Shown: positions 1 through 9,769 of the stretch, one piece after another | Numbering within the stretch: the stretch's first letter is position 1 | Layout: each line of letters opens with the position of its first letter | Source of the DNA: Brenneria alni | GTDB taxonomy: Bacteria > Pseudomonadota > Gammaproteobacteria > Enterobacterales > Enterobacteriaceae | Direction of reading: 5' to 3' | DNA: 64,000 nt | Assembly: GCF_003666245.1 (NCBI RefSeq) | Contig: NZ_MJLZ01000013.1 | Location: forward strand, 16,516-80,515 | Translations under genes and position numbers: made by a program | The notes under the pieces: generated by a model | Seen by the model: only the letters and a program-made list of their open reading frames with translations | The model's database searches: none | Told to the model about the DNA's origin: nothing

Positions 1-11
1 CGTTTGAGCAT
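1..11 (-). CDS. 5' end of a leftward gene running off the window (unknown product)
   Basis: An ATG on the minus strand at 11-9 begins M-L-K and runs out of the window after three full codons. It is preceded by AAAGGA (plus-strand TCCTTT near 18-23) with about six bases of spacing, a normal ribosome binding site. Nothing can be said about function. The alternative is a chance ATG, because only eleven bases are visible. Confidence 0.3.
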
Positions 12-159
12 GATAATTCCTTTTTGAAGAAACCGACTACAGAAAGCGTAATGATTGTAAATACCCGCCTTCATCAACGCCACCCATTTACCTTTTTTTA
101 CGTACTGATTACCTATCGTCACCCATTATTAAATGCAAGATAAGGTCATGTGAGAAACC

Positions 160-525
160 TTACCCCATACGTTGCGAACGAACCGCCAAATCACGGCTGT
201 ATTGCCGACTGGCATCCACCAGCATGGTGGTGTAAGCGGTTTTCGGCGTCTCACAGGTCAGTTCGTTGATCTCCAGCGTTTCCAGTATCCGGCCATACTG
301 CATCACCGCGACCTTATGACACAGATGAGAAATGCCCCCCAGATCGTGCGTTACCAGCAGGTAGGTTAATTTTTCCTGCTGTTGCAGCTCCGCCAATAGA
401 TTGAGAATTTCCGCCTGCACGGAGACATCCAACGCCGAGGTCGGTTCATCGGCATTGAGCAGATTAACATCAACGAAACGCATTCTGTCTGCGGTGATAC
501 GCGCACTGTGCGGATGAGGATCCAC
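160..525 (-). pseudogene. Remnant of a peptide/nickel-type ABC transporter ATP-binding protein
   Basis: The roughly 120 readable residues contain the Walker B and D-loop segment [17 protein letters not shown] and the H-loop THD, typical of DppD/OppD/NikD-type ATPases that energise peptide import. The Walker A P-loop, Q-loop and LSGGQ signature are absent. The residues before ADEP (ITADRMRFVDVNLLN) resemble the strand that normally follows the P-loop, so the fragment looks like an internal deletion joining that region directly to Walker B. In-frame codons upstream run into a stop near 558. The visible start is only a GTG and no permease or binding-protein partner lies beside it. I infer a dead remnant, left where an older transporter operon stood. 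Confidence 0.7.
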
Positions 526-716
526 CCCACTGACGCCACGGCTATCCCGTCATTGACCGGCGCCGCATCAAAACGAATTATTGATCACCAGCCCATTGAA
601 AAAAAAGCACTTTCACCTATATGATGATCGCTACCTGAAAAAGCTAACCCCATGCATTTCGCATTCTGTTTTTACGACAGAACATTTTTTAACCTGAACC
701 GACCAAGAGGCATCAT

Positions 717-2096
717 ATGGATTACCTGCCGATATTCTGTCAATTACGCGATAAACATTGTTTGTTGGTAGGGGGAGGCGAAATAGCCGAGCGTAAAGCC
801 AGACTTTTGCTGGATGCCGGGGCGATGCTCACGGTGAATGCTCTAAATTTCAATGAACAATTTGTTCGCTGGCAGGAAGAAACACGGGTTACATTGGTGC
901 AAAGCGGTTTCAATCCAGACTTACTGAACAATACCTGGCTGGTGATTGCCGCGACTGACGATCATGACATCAACAGGCAGGTTTATGAAAGTGCCAGTAA
1001 GCAACAGATCTTCTGCAACATAGTAGACGACGTAGAGAACACCGGCTTTATTATGCCTTCGATTGTCGACCGTTCTCCGATTATGATTGCCGTGTCATCT
1101 GGAGGAACCGCGCCGGTGCTGGCACGCATACTCCGTGAAAAATTGGAAAGTATCCTGCCACAGCACCTTGGCAACTTAGCCACATTAGCAGGCGAATTGC
1201 GCCAGCGCGTAAAAACCCGTTTCAGGAATACCAATATCCGCCGCCGTTTCTGGGAAAAACTGTTTATTCACGATCGGCTGGCGCAGTCGCTGGCCAATAA
1301 CGATGCCACCAGTGTACATCAGCTCACCGAGCAGCTTTTTTCCGCCCCATTGGATGACCGGGGTGAAGTCGTTCTGGTAGGGGCAGGCCCTGGCGATGCC
1401 GGATTACTCACCCTGAAAGGCTTACAGCAACTGCAACAGGCCGATATCGTGGTTTACGATCGCCTGGTTTCAGAAAGTGTTCTTAACCTGATAAGACGCG
1501 ATGCCGAGCGTATTTTTGTCGGTAAGCAGTCTGGCAACCACTGTATTCCCCAGGAACAGATTAACCAGCTATTACAGGAGAAAGCGCTGGCCGGGAAACG
1601 GGTTGTCCGGTTGAAGGGCGGCGATCCCTTCATCTTTGGCCGCGGCGGTGAGGAGTTGGAGCATTTGCAGCAAGCGGGTATTCCTTTTTCTGTAGTACCC
1701 GGTATCACCGCGGCCTCCGGGTGTTCCGCCTATAGCGGCATTCCCCTTACCCACCGCAATTATGCTCAGGGCGTGAGGCTGATCACCGGACACGTCCAAC
1801 AGGACACTGAACTTGACTGGAACAGTCTGGCTGTCGAAAAGCAAACGCTGGTGTTCTATATGGGGCTCCAGCAGGCTGATTATATTCAGAGCAAATTGAT
1901 AGAACAGCGGCTGCCTGAAACCGTTCCTGTGGCGCTGATCGAAAATGGAACATTCACGACACAACGGGTATTAACCGGGCAACTGTCACAGCTTGGGGAA
2001 CTGGCAAAACAGGCCGTCAGCCCAAGTTTGATCATCATTGGCGACGTGGTCAGCCTGAGAGAAAAACTGAACTGGTTTAGCCAGAAGCCAGAATAA
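717..2096 (+). CDS. cysG: Siroheme synthase CysG (trifunctional)
   Basis: CysG makes siroheme, the cofactor of sulfite and nitrite reductases, from uroporphyrinogen III by two SAM-dependent methylations, NAD-dependent dehydrogenation and iron insertion. The 459 residues match the E. coli length. The N-terminal dehydrogenase/ferrochelatase half has the Rossmann glycine motif [13 protein letters not shown] (about residues 16-28). The C-terminal methyltransferase half begins at [17 protein letters not shown] (about 219-235) and contains [17 protein letters not shown]. The ATG at 717 follows AAGAGG. E. coli has nirBDC upstream, but those genes are absent here, so the enzyme presumably serves assimilatory sulfate reduction mainly. 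Confidence 0.96.
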   Translation: MDYLPIFCQLRDKHCLLVGGGEIAERKARLLLDAGAMLTVNALNFNEQFVRWQEETRVTLVQSGFNPDLLNNTWLVIAATDDHDINRQVYESASKQQIFCNIVDDVENTGFIMPSIVDRSPIMIAVSSGGTAPVLARILREKLESILPQHLGNLATLAGELRQRVKTRFRNTNIRRRFWEKLFIHDRLAQSLANNDATSVHQLTEQLFSAPLDDRGEVVLVGAGPGDAGLLTLKGLQQLQQADIVVYDRLVSESVLNLIRRDAERIFVGKQSGNHCIPQEQINQLLQEKALAGKRVVRLKGGDPFIFGRGGEELEHLQQAGIPFSVVPGITAASGCSAYSGIPLTHRNYAQGVRLITGHVQQDTELDWNSLAVEKQTLVFYMGLQQADYIQSKLIEQRLPETVPVALIENGTFTTQRVLTGQLSQLGELAKQAVSPSLIIIGDVVSLREKLNWFSQKPE

Positions 2097-2530
2097 AAGC
2101 CACCCCTTGCTCCCTTCTTTATCGAGCCACTATTTGGATAGTGGCTACGCGTCAACCTGAAGCACCAAATGAATGCATCAGGCCAATCCTGAGCATAATA
2201 ATGCACCGCTTTGGTTATTTTTTATTTTAAAGCCTCATTTTAGTGCCATATCACCTGCCTTGTCTGGCTTGGACTGACTAAACCCATATTGATTAATAAG
2301 CAAAAGATATGAATAAATAGTCAATGACAGCATAAACAAAACATGGCCTGAATATTGCTTTGCATCCTAAGTACTTCCGTAGGGGGAACCGTGCGGTAGC
2401 GGGTTGATAACCTATCATTTGTTACTGTATCTCTATTGCCATGACAGAACATTCCCGCCTGAGAAGTTATCGGTTCCCGAACAGGGGGCAGATCCTCTGA
2501 ACACAAAAAATAAGCAGTTGGGAGTTATTT
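2097..2530. other. 434-bp intergenic region cysG to amino-acid ABC operon
   Basis: No gene is seen. A perfect 8-bp stem AGCCACTA/TAGTGGCT (2125-2132 and 2139-2146, loop TTTGGA) follows cysG by 28 bases but has no T-run, so it is only a weak terminator candidate. GGGAACCG (2384-2391) is complementary to CGGTTCCC (2471-2478), which would allow a long-range pairing in the leader of the ABC operon. The operon promoter should lie here, but I cannot fix its position. Confidence 0.4.
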
Positions 2531-3247
2531 GTGGAAGATGTCACTTTTTGGCAGCTCATCAGTTTTGGTGAACATGGCTGGGGTAAATTATTACTGATTG
2601 GTACGGGAATGACACTCGCGCTGGCGAGTTGCGGATTCCTGCTCGGCGCGCTTATCGGCACGATCGGCGCCTGGTCAAAAATCTGTGGTAATCGTCCGGT
2701 ACGTTATCTTGCTGACGGCTATACCACCATCACTCGCGGCATACCGGACCTGCTCATCATTTATCTGCTTTATTTCGGCGGCAGTTCAGCATTAACCATG
2801 ATGGCCAGGCTATTTGGCAGCAATGAGTTTCTGGGTTTTCCCGGCTTTCTGGCCGGGGTGCTTGCGGTGGGTATCGCGTCCGGCGCACAGCAGACAGAAG
2901 TTTTCCGGGGCGCCTTTTATGCGGTCCCTAACGGTGAAATTGAAGCAGCCAAAGCCTGCGGTATGCCCACCTTACTTCGCCTGCGGCGCATCATCATGCC
3001 GCTTTTGCTGCGTCATGCGATACCGGCCTTAGGCAATGTCTGGCAACTGGTGTTGAAAGCCTCGGCGCTGGTATCGGTAACCGGCGTGGCGGAACTGCTG
3101 ACCCAGTCGCAAACCGGCGCCGGTTCAACAGGCAAACCGTTTGATTTCTTTATGGCGGCGGCGGTGCTTTATCTGCTTATCTCTATCTGTTCTGGCTGGA
3201 TCATGCGTCGGGCAGAGTCATATTATTCCCGGGGTGTAAAACGCTGA
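2531..3247 (+). CDS. Polar amino-acid ABC transporter permease (HisQ/ArtQ type)
   Basis: This is an inner-membrane permease subunit of an importer for basic or polar amino acids or a related small solute. The 238 residues show about five hydrophobic segments. The EAA loop, GEIEAAKACGMPTLLRLRRIIMP, which contacts the ATPase, lies near residues 137-160. The start is GTG at 2531, nine bases after GGGAG. Its stop overlaps the next start by one base (TGATG), so the two permeases are translationally coupled. It is the first gene of a five-gene rightward operon. The family assignment is solid; the substrate cannot be read from the sequence. Confidence 0.88.
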   Translation: MEDVTFWQLISFGEHGWGKLLLIGTGMTLALASCGFLLGALIGTIGAWSKICGNRPVRYLADGYTTITRGIPDLLIIYLLYFGGSSALTMMARLFGSNEFLGFPGFLAGVLAVGIASGAQQTEVFRGAFYAVPNGEIEAAKACGMPTLLRLRRIIMPLLLRHAIPALGNVWQLVLKASALVSVTGVAELLTQSQTGAGSTGKPFDFFMAAAVLYLLISICSGWIMRRAESYYSRGVKR

Positions 3248-3981
3248 TGGATTTTCCTTTTATTTATGCCACCTTTCTGGAAATTATCCCCGGCATTCCC
3301 CTGACCCTGCAACTCGCCGTCGGCTCCGTCTTTCTGGGTTTTTTTCTGGCGCTGGGGCTGGCGTTAATGCAGATCTCCGGCAATCCACTGCTGCGGAGCA
3401 TTGCCCGTACCTATGTTCTGTTCTTTCGCGGTACGCCACTCTTAGTGCAGTTGTTTTTAATCTATTACGGGCTGGGACAATTTGTCTGGATCCGGGAAAG
3501 TTTTCTGTGGCCTCTGCTGCGTGAACCTTATTGGTGCGCCTTGCTGTCACTGAGTTTATGTACCGGGGCCTATGCCAGTGAAATTATCCGTGGTGGATTG
3601 CAGTCCGTACCTGCCGGACAAATAGAAGCGGCTCGCGCCTGCGGTATGTCTTCGCTGATGATCTTTAAACGCATTATTTTCCCGCTGGCTTTACGTCAGG
3701 CTTTGCCAGCCTACGGTAATGAACTGATCTCCATGATCAAATCAACCTCACTGGCATCCATTATTACCCTGATGGAAATTACCGGTATTGCGGCACGCAT
3801 CATCTCGGAAACCTACCGGGCGCTCGAAGTCTTTCTGATTGCCGGGGCGATCTATTTATTTATCAATCTTATCCTGACTCGTCTGCTGATGTGGGCGGAG
3901 TTCACCGTCACCCCGCATTTACGTGCGCCCGGCGCACAATCGGCGGCAAAGAAAATCAAGAAATTGGGAGATCTTCAATGA
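3247..3981 (+). CDS. Polar amino-acid ABC transporter permease (HisM type)
   Basis: This is the second permease of the importer, 244 residues, a paralogue of the preceding protein as in HisQM and ArtQM pairs. It has the conserved cytoplasmic loop [20 protein letters not shown] (about residues 121-140) and the segment [17 protein letters not shown] typical of this permease family. It starts on the ATG overlapping the previous stop and ends in an ATGA overlap (four bases) with the ATPase gene, so translation of the block is tightly coupled. It is expected to act as a heterodimer with the upstream permease. Confidence 0.88.
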   Translation: MDFPFIYATFLEIIPGIPLTLQLAVGSVFLGFFLALGLALMQISGNPLLRSIARTYVLFFRGTPLLVQLFLIYYGLGQFVWIRESFLWPLLREPYWCALLSLSLCTGAYASEIIRGGLQSVPAGQIEAARACGMSSLMIFKRIIFPLALRQALPAYGNELISMIKSTSLASIITLMEITGIAARIISETYRALEVFLIAGAIYLFINLILTRLLMWAEFTVTPHLRAPGAQSAAKKIKKLGDLQ

Positions 3982-4742
3982 CCACACCCGCGATCAGCTT
4001 GCGCAACATTCACAAAAGCTTTGGTTCTCTGGACGTGCTGAAAGGGATCTCTTTTGCAGCCAGCCAGGGTGAAGTGGTTTCTATACTTGGTTCATCCGGT
4101 TCCGGGAAATCCACCCTGCTGCGCTGTATCAACATGCTGGAATTTCCCGATCGGGGCGAAATCATCGTCGCCGGGGAATCCATTGAAATGAAGCAAACCC
4201 GCAAAGGGCAAAGCCGTCCGTCCAATCCCCGGCAGATCGACAGGATCCGCACCCAGTTAGGGATGGTATTTCAAAACTTTAATCTGTGGTCGCATAAAAC
4301 CGTGCTGGAAAACGTGATTGAAGCGCCGGTGCATGTGTTAAAGCGCCCCCACGCGGAGTGTGTGGAACATGCTGAACAACTGCTGGAAAAGGTCGGGTTG
4401 TCAGACAAGCGACACTACTACCCCTCCCACCTTTCAGGCGGCCAGCAGCAGCGGGCGGCCATTGCCCGTGCGCTGGCGATGGCGCCGAAGGTCATGCTGT
4501 TTGATGAACCCACATCGGCACTCGATCCCGAATTGGTGGGTGAGGTTTTGCGCGTCATGCGCACTCTGGCCGATGAAGGCATGACCATGCTGGTGGTCAC
4601 CCATGAGATAGGTTTCGCCCGTGAAGTCTCTAACCGCGTAGTGTTTCTGCATAAAGGGGAAATTGAAGAACAAGGCGCGCCGGAGCAAATTTTCACCGCC
4701 AGTCAATCAGCCCGCTTCAGGCAATTTATTGCCAGTTGGTAA
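3978..4742 (+). CDS. Polar amino-acid ABC transporter ATP-binding protein (HisP/GlnQ type)
   Basis: This is the cytoplasmic ATPase of the importer. From the ATG at 3978 it has 254 residues. It carries Walker [10 protein letters not shown] (38-46), a Q-loop in [10 protein letters not shown], the signature LSGGQQQR (about 154-161), Walker [13 protein letters not shown] and the switch histidine in VVTHEIGF. The longer frame from 3891 lies inside the permease gene; the ATGA overlap at 3978-3981 and homology from [16 protein letters not shown] support the shorter start. The insertion with Arg/Lys/Gly around residues 70-90 is as in HisP. Confidence 0.92.
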   Translation: MTTPAISLRNIHKSFGSLDVLKGISFAASQGEVVSILGSSGSGKSTLLRCINMLEFPDRGEIIVAGESIEMKQTRKGQSRPSNPRQIDRIRTQLGMVFQNFNLWSHKTVLENVIEAPVHVLKRPHAECVEHAEQLLEKVGLSDKRHYYPSHLSGGQQQRAAIARALAMAPKVMLFDEPTSALDPELVGEVLRVMRTLADEGMTMLVVTHEIGFAREVSNRVVFLHKGEIEEQGAPEQIFTASQSARFRQFIASW

Positions 4743-4780
4743 GTCATCTATTTGATATATAACACCGGGAGAACACCATT

Positions 4781-5650
4781 ATGTTGAAGTCAAAATTAAA
4801 AATGATCGTCTGTTCACTGTGTCTGGCAGGCACGCTGGCCGCCTCATTCAGCGCATCGGCTGAAGAGAAAAAATGGACAACGGTACGTATCGCCACCGAA
4901 GGGGCTTTCCATCCTTACAATTTTACCAAGCCTGACGGTACGCTGGATGGCTATGAGATCGATCTGTATAAAATCCTGTGTGACACGATGCAGGTGAAGT
5001 GCGAGATCATCGTGCAACCCTTTACCAGTACCATTCCGGCACTGAACGCCGGCAAGTTTGACGCCATCATTTCCGGGATGTCCGCCACAGACAAGCGTCG
5101 GGAAGTCATCGACTTTAGCCAGCCATACACTCAGGCCGGGCAAACGTTCGCCGTATTGAAGTCCAGTCCACTCGCCAGGGAATTTCCTGACGCGGGCAAA
5201 CGCTTCTCACTGAAACCCGCCGATGAAGCCACGGCAATAGCAGAAATTGAAAAACTGAAACCGCTGCTGAAAGGCAAAACCATTGGCGTACAGTCCGCCT
5301 CTATTGCCAGCACCTTTCTGGATAAGTATTTAAAAGGCGTCATGACCGTTCGTGAATACAAAACCACCCAGGAACACGATCTTGATTTGAAAGCAGGCCG
5401 TGTCGATCTGGTAATAGCCTCTGCCGCTTATCTGAAAGGGATTACGGAAAAACCGGGCAATACCGACATTATTACGCCGGGGCCACAATTTATCGGCGGC
5501 ATTCTGGGTAGCGGCTCCTCTGTTGGCCTGCGCAAAAGCGATCCTGAATTAAAAGCCATGTTTAACGCCGCCATTGAGAAAGCCAGAAACGACGGCACCC
5601 TGAAGCAATTAGGCGAAAAATGGTTTCACATGGATACCACACCGCTCTGA
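4781..5650 (+). CDS. Periplasmic amino-acid-binding protein of the ABC importer
   Basis: This solute-binding protein should capture the substrate in the periplasm and deliver it to the permeases. It has 289 residues with a classical signal peptide, and cleavage is likely after ASFSASA near residue 27. The mature part contains the family-3 binding-protein hallmarks YEIDLYKILC, GKFDAIISGMSATDKRREVIDFSQPY and GVQSAS. An insertion rich in Lys/Pro/Glu around residues 130-160 is longer than in HisJ. Thirty-eight bases separate it from the ATPase gene, with GGGAGA before the ATG. A basic or polar amino acid, or an amino-acid conjugate in view of the amidohydrolase next door, is plausible. Confidence 0.88.
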   Translation: MLKSKLKMIVCSLCLAGTLAASFSASAEEKKWTTVRIATEGAFHPYNFTKPDGTLDGYEIDLYKILCDTMQVKCEIIVQPFTSTIPALNAGKFDAIISGMSATDKRREVIDFSQPYTQAGQTFAVLKSSPLAREFPDAGKRFSLKPADEATAIAEIEKLKPLLKGKTIGVQSASIASTFLDKYLKGVMTVREYKTTQEHDLDLKAGRVDLVIASAAYLKGITEKPGNTDIITPGPQFIGGILGSGSSVGLRKSDPELKAMFNAAIEKARNDGTLKQLGEKWFHMDTTPL

Positions 5651-5712
5651 GGTTTTCAGAAAATACATTGTCGATTTCTTTGCCTTTACAGAAAATAAAG
5701 AGCATCCAGCAC

Positions 5713-7167
5713 ATGAATTCAATACAGACAGAAGAGACGTTGCCGTCTATCGATCGCCAAACCGTGGAAAGACTCTGCGGACTCATCGTGGCTAAACGGC
5801 AACAATTTTTTACCCTGAGTGACGGCATCTGGGATACCCCGGAACTGAACTATACGGAATACCGTTCCGCTGCCCAGCATGAGTCGATGCTCAAGGCGCA
5901 AGGTTTCCGCCTGACAAAAAACGTTGCCGGTATGCCTACCGCATTATTGGGCGAATTTGGTTCAGGCTCACCAGTGATTGCGATCCTCGGCGAATATGAT
6001 GCGCTGCCGGGCTTAAGCCAACAGGCGAACGTTGCTGAACCCAAGCCGCTGGAAAATGGCGGCAACGGACACGGTTGCGGACACAACCTGCTTGGCGCCG
6101 CCGCATTACAGGCAGCGACTGCCGTTAAAGATTACCTGCAACAATATTCTCTTCCGGGAACCATCCGTTTTTACGGCTGCCCCGCCGAAGAGGGCGGATC
6201 GTCAAAAGGCTTTATGGTAAAAGCCGGCGTGTTTGACGATGTGGATATCGCTATCTGCTGGCACCCGGCAACTTTTACAGGCGTAAACAGCCCGGTATCG
6301 CTGGCCTGTAACGAACTGAATTTCTACTTCAAAGGTCGGGCGGCCCATGCCGCCAGCAGCCCGCATCTGGGGCGCAGCGCGCTGGATGCGGTAGAATTAA
6401 TGAACGTTGGCGTTAACTATATGCGCGAGCATATGCCCTCTTCCGCCCGTGTTCATTACGCCATTACCGACAGCGGCGGTCATGCGCCTAATGTGGTACA
6501 GGCCAATGCAACCGTTAGGTATCTTATTCGGGCCAGACAGTTGCCAGAGCTGCATCAGTTAGTGAAACGAGTGAAAAAAATCGCCGAAGGCGCGGCGCTG
6601 ATGACGGAAACCGAAGTCAGTCATGAAGTGATTAGCGGCGACGCCAACCTGCTCGGTAATGCGCTATTGGAACAGCGGATGCACCAACATTTGCTGACGC
6701 TGGGGCCGGTTGAGTTTGATGAAAACGATCGCCAGCTTGCCGCGAAATTTCAGGCCGCAATGACAGCAGAGGATATTGCGAACTCCTACGCCCGATTTGG
6801 GGTAAAACCACAGCCGGGGCTGGTGTTGCATGACGATATTTATCCTCTCTACAGCCCCAATGAAGCCTTTATCGGCTCGACGGACGTCGGAACGGTAAGC
6901 TGGGTCGTCCCTACCGTGCAGATCCGCAGCGCCACATATGCCATCGGCACCCCGGCGCACTCATGGCAACTGGTGGCGCAGGGTAAAACGGCGGCGGCGC
7001 ACAAAGGGATGGAGTATGCCGCCAAAGCGATGGCGTCGCTGGCGGTAGACTTGCTGCTGACGCCAGACTTAATCACTCAGGCAAAGGCCGATCATCAGGC
7101 CAGGTTGCAGCAAACGCCGTTTGAAAACCCGATCCCGGATGATGTTTTCCCACCGCTGCCGCAGTAA
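5713..7167 (+). CDS. M20 family amidohydrolase (AbgB-like)
   Basis: This is a predicted cytoplasmic metallo-amidohydrolase cleaving an amide bond of an N-acylated amino acid or similar conjugate. The 484 residues match AbgB (p-aminobenzoyl-glutamate hydrolase subunit B). Metal-site motifs are LGEYDALPG (Asp near 96), GHGCGHNLLG (His near 124), CPAEEGG (Glu159-160) and ICWHPATF (His near 184); a dimerisation domain follows, with GRAAHAASSPHLGRSALDA. I chose the ATG at 5713, because the upstream frame overlaps the binding-protein gene. It sits 62 bases after that gene and lacks an AbgA partner. The genus of substrate (PABA-Glu, indole-acetyl-Asp, other N-acyl amino acids) cannot be decided here. 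Confidence 0.87.
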   Translation: MNSIQTEETLPSIDRQTVERLCGLIVAKRQQFFTLSDGIWDTPELNYTEYRSAAQHESMLKAQGFRLTKNVAGMPTALLGEFGSGSPVIAILGEYDALPGLSQQANVAEPKPLENGGNGHGCGHNLLGAAALQAATAVKDYLQQYSLPGTIRFYGCPAEEGGSSKGFMVKAGVFDDVDIAICWHPATFTGVNSPVSLACNELNFYFKGRAAHAASSPHLGRSALDAVELMNVGVNYMREHMPSSARVHYAITDSGGHAPNVVQANATVRYLIRARQLPELHQLVKRVKKIAEGAALMTETEVSHEVISGDANLLGNALLEQRMHQHLLTLGPVEFDENDRQLAAKFQAAMTAEDIANSYARFGVKPQPGLVLHDDIYPLYSPNEAFIGSTDVGTVSWVVPTVQIRSATYAIGTPAHSWQLVAQGKTAAAHKGMEYAAKAMASLAVDLLLTPDLITQAKADHQARLQQTPFENPIPDDVFPPLPQ

Positions 7168-7190
7168 TTTACCGTAGGGGAGTAGAAACA

Positions 7191-7218
7191 GGCGTCTGGA
7201 GACATGCCTCCAGACGCC
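7191..7218. terminator. Hairpin between convergent M20 hydrolase and trpS
   Basis: A perfect 11-bp stem, GGCGTCTGGAG (7191-7201) with CTCCAGACGCC (7208-7218) and loop ACATGC, lies between the stop codons of two convergent genes. The stem is GC-rich. The flanking T-run is weak on the plus side and TGTTTCT on the minus side. It probably serves as a bidirectional terminator. Confidence 0.6.
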
Positions 7219-7226
7219 CTTAACAC

Positions 7227-8231
7227 TTATGGGCGGGAGACAAAACCAACGGCTTGATACACTTTCTTCAGCGTTTCCTGCGCACGGGCGCTGGCTTTTT
7301 GCGCCCCATCACGCATAACCTGCTGCAAGAAGGCTTCATCATTACGAAAACGGTGATAGCGTGCCTGTAGTTCCGTCAACATGCCGGATACCGCATCAGC
7401 GACGGCACCTTTCAAATGACCATACATCTGGCCGCTGAACTCCTGCTCCAACTCGACAATGGATTTACCCGTTACCGCAGAAAGAATATCCAGCAGGTTC
7501 GATACCCCCGCTTTATTCACCACATCATAACGAACGACGGGCGGCTCATCAGAATCCGTCATCGCACGTTTGATTTTCTTCACCACCGACTTGGGATCTT
7601 CCAGCAGGCCAATCACGTTATTACGATTATCATCCGATTTGGACATCTTCTTGGTCGGTTCCAACAAAGACATCACGCGGGCGCCAGACTTCGGAATAAA
7701 CGGCTCAGGAATGTTGAAAATATCACCGTAAAGCGCATTAAAGCGCTGGGCGATATCACGGCTCAGTTCCAGATGCTGTTTCTGATCTTCACCTACCGGC
7801 ACCTGAGTCGTTTGATACAACAGAATATCGGCGGCCATCAGCACCGGATAATCAAATAAGCCAGCGTTGATATTTTCTTCATAACGTGCTGATTTATCTT
7901 TAAATTGCGTCATGCGGCTCAGTTCGCCGAAATACGCGTAGCAGTTCAGTACCCAGCTTAACTGGGCATGTTCAGGGACATGCGACTGAACGAAGACCGT
8001 ACTCTTCTGTGGATCGACACCGCAGGCCAGATAAAGCGCCAGCGTATCCAGCGTCGCTTTTCTCAACTGCTGCGCATCCTGACGTACCGTGATGGCATGT
8101 AAGTCGACGATGCAATAGATGCAGTCATGGTCGTCCTGCATATTAACCCACTGACGTAACGCACCCATGTAGTTACCAATGGTCAATTCACCAGACGGCT
8201 GCGCACCGCTGAATACAATGGGCTTACTCAT
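7227..8231 (-). CDS. trpS: Tryptophanyl-tRNA synthetase
   Basis: TrpS charges tRNA-Trp with tryptophan using ATP. The 334 residues from the ATG at 8231 equal the E. coli length. Class I signatures are visible: the HIGH-equivalent in [15 protein letters not shown] (about residues 9-23) and KMSKS in [13 protein letters not shown] (about 194-206). The upstream in-frame extension to 8294 lies within gph and was rejected. The start overlaps the gph stop by four bases (ATGA), consistent with the rpe-gph-trpS translational coupling of enterobacteria. Confidence 0.97.
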   Translation of the reverse strand: MSKPIVFSGAQPSGELTIGNYMGALRQWVNMQDDHDCIYCIVDLHAITVRQDAQQLRKATLDTLALYLACGVDPQKSTVFVQSHVPEHAQLSWVLNCYAYFGELSRMTQFKDKSARYEENINAGLFDYPVLMAADILLYQTTQVPVGEDQKQHLELSRDIAQRFNALYGDIFNIPEPFIPKSGARVMSLLEPTKKMSKSDDNRNNVIGLLEDPKSVVKKIKRAMTDSDEPPVVRYDVVNKAGVSNLLDILSAVTGKSIVELEQEFSGQMYGHLKGAVADAVSGMLTELQARYHRFRNDEAFLQQVMRDGAQKASARAQETLKKVYQAVGFVSRP

Positions 8232-8935
8232 ACTAATGCTTCCTGATTTTTTGAAGATGACGGCCCGACGAGGGACAATAGGTCGGCAAAACAATCCAGC
8301 ACAATGTCTGGATGACTCAACTCGATCGCTTCACCATAGTTGTACCCATAGGTCATGCCGACGCAAGGGCAGCCGGCAGCCTGGGATGCTTGAATATCGT
8401 TACGCGAATCACCGACGAACAGCAACTCGCCGGCCCGTAATCCTAACTTGCCCAGCACCAGATACAGGGGGGCCGGATGCGGTTTTTTGGCGACAACATC
8501 ATCACCGCCGATAATAAGGGAAAAATAGGCGTCAATATCCAGCGAGGCCAGCAAAGGCGCAACAAACGGCGTCGGTTTATTGGTCACCACCGCCATCGGA
8601 AACCCCTGCCGGGCCAGATGGGCCAGCGTCTCTTTTACCTGGGGGAACAACTCGCTGCCGCAGTCAACCGTTTGCGCATAGTAACAGTCAAACTGCTCAC
8701 GGGTATCGCGGATCTGCACCGGGGTTGGCTCCACGCCAGCCCAGCGCAGCGCACGCTCCACCAATACATCGGCGCCGTTACCAATCCAGGTGGCAACCCG
8801 TGCCTCCCCCGCTGCCGGAAGAGACTGTGCCTGTAACGCCAAGTCCACCGCCGCAGCCAGTCCTGGTGCGCTGTTAATCAGAGTGCCATCTAAATCAAAC
8901 GCCAGCCCGCGAATCGGCATGGTGTTGTTATTCAT
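8228..8935 (-). CDS. gph: Phosphoglycolate phosphatase
   Basis: Gph dephosphorylates 2-phosphoglycolate, a product of DNA 3'-end repair. It is a HAD-superfamily enzyme of 235 residues from the ATG at 8935 (E. coli 252). Motif I is [10 protein letters not shown] (nucleophile Asp14, acid Asp16), motif II AVVTNKP and motif [23 protein letters not shown]. The first base of the gene overlaps the rpe 3' end by eight bases, and the stop overlaps the trpS start. The start at M-N-N-N-T-M could alternatively be the second methionine five codons later. Confidence 0.94.
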   Translation of the reverse strand: MNNNTMPIRGLAFDLDGTLINSAPGLAAAVDLALQAQSLPAAGEARVATWIGNGADVLVERALRWAGVEPTPVQIRDTREQFDCYYAQTVDCGSELFPQVKETLAHLARQGFPMAVVTNKPTPFVAPLLASLDIDAYFSLIIGGDDVVAKKPHPAPLYLVLGKLGLRAGELLFVGDSRNDIQASQAAGCPCVGMTYGYNYGEAIELSHPDIVLDCFADLLSLVGPSSSKNQEALV

Positions 8936-9605
8936 GCGCCACCTTTGCCAATTCGCCCCGCATCTGCTCAATGACCGCCCGGTAGTCAGGCTGGCTGAAA
9001 ATTGCCGATCCTGCCACAAACATATCCGCTCCCGCTGCGGCAATAGCGCCAATGTTATCAACCTTGACGCCACCATCCACTTCCAGGCGGATATCGCAGC
9101 CGCTTTCATTAATCCGCTTGCGTACCTGCCGGAGTTTATCCAGCGTGGACGGAATAAATGACTGCCCGCCAAAGCCGGGATTGACGGACATCAGCAAAAT
9201 AATGTCCAGCTTATCCATGACATAATCGAGATAACTGAGCGACGTGGCGGGGTTGAAAACCAGACCGGCCTTGCAACCGTGGTCTTTGATCAATTGCAGG
9301 GAACGATCGACATGCTCTGAGGCCTCTGGATGGAAAGTAATAAAACTCGCCCCGGCCTGCGCAAAGTCAGGAATGATGCGGTCAACCGGCTTAACCATCA
9401 AATGAACATCAATAGGCGCCGTAATGCCGTAGTCCCGCAGAGATTTAAGTACCAGCGGGCCGATTGTCAGATTAGGCACATAGTGGTTATCCATCACATC
9501 AAAGTGAACCACATCGGCGCCTGCCGCCAGCACCTTAGCAGTATCGTCACCAAGCCGGGCAAAGTCAGCCGACAGAATAGACGGGGCGATTAAAAACGGT
9601 TTCAT
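8928..9605 (-). CDS. rpe: Ribulose-phosphate 3-epimerase
   Basis: Rpe interconverts D-ribulose 5-phosphate and D-xylulose 5-phosphate in the pentose phosphate pathway. The 225 residues from [11 protein letters not shown] equal the E. coli enzyme. The TIM-barrel motifs [31 protein letters not shown] and LEVDGG carry the metal and catalytic Asp residues. An in-frame extension to 9665 has no homology and was rejected. It lies between dam and gph in the usual order. The ula cassette in this window also yields xylulose 5-phosphate through UlaF, so this enzyme would link that route to the pentose phosphate cycle. Confidence 0.97.
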   Translation of the reverse strand: MKPFLIAPSILSADFARLGDDTAKVLAAGADVVHFDVMDNHYVPNLTIGPLVLKSLRDYGITAPIDVHLMVKPVDRIIPDFAQAGASFITFHPEASEHVDRSLQLIKDHGCKAGLVFNPATSLSYLDYVMDKLDIILLMSVNPGFGGQSFIPSTLDKLRQVRKRINESGCDIRLEVDGGVKVDNIGAIAAAGADMFVAGSAIFSQPDYRAVIEQMRGELAKVAHE

Positions 9606-9769
9606 TCGCTTCTCCAAACGATCAAAGTCTGATTCCTGCTGCCGGGATATCCGTTGATCCCTCACCCCGATCAGCGATGGTTTTTGAGCAACGCTAACTT
9701 TCAGTCAATCATATTTATCTGGTTGCCGCTTTGCTTGCTGGCCATCCCCATCTGTTTACAAAACGGGGA

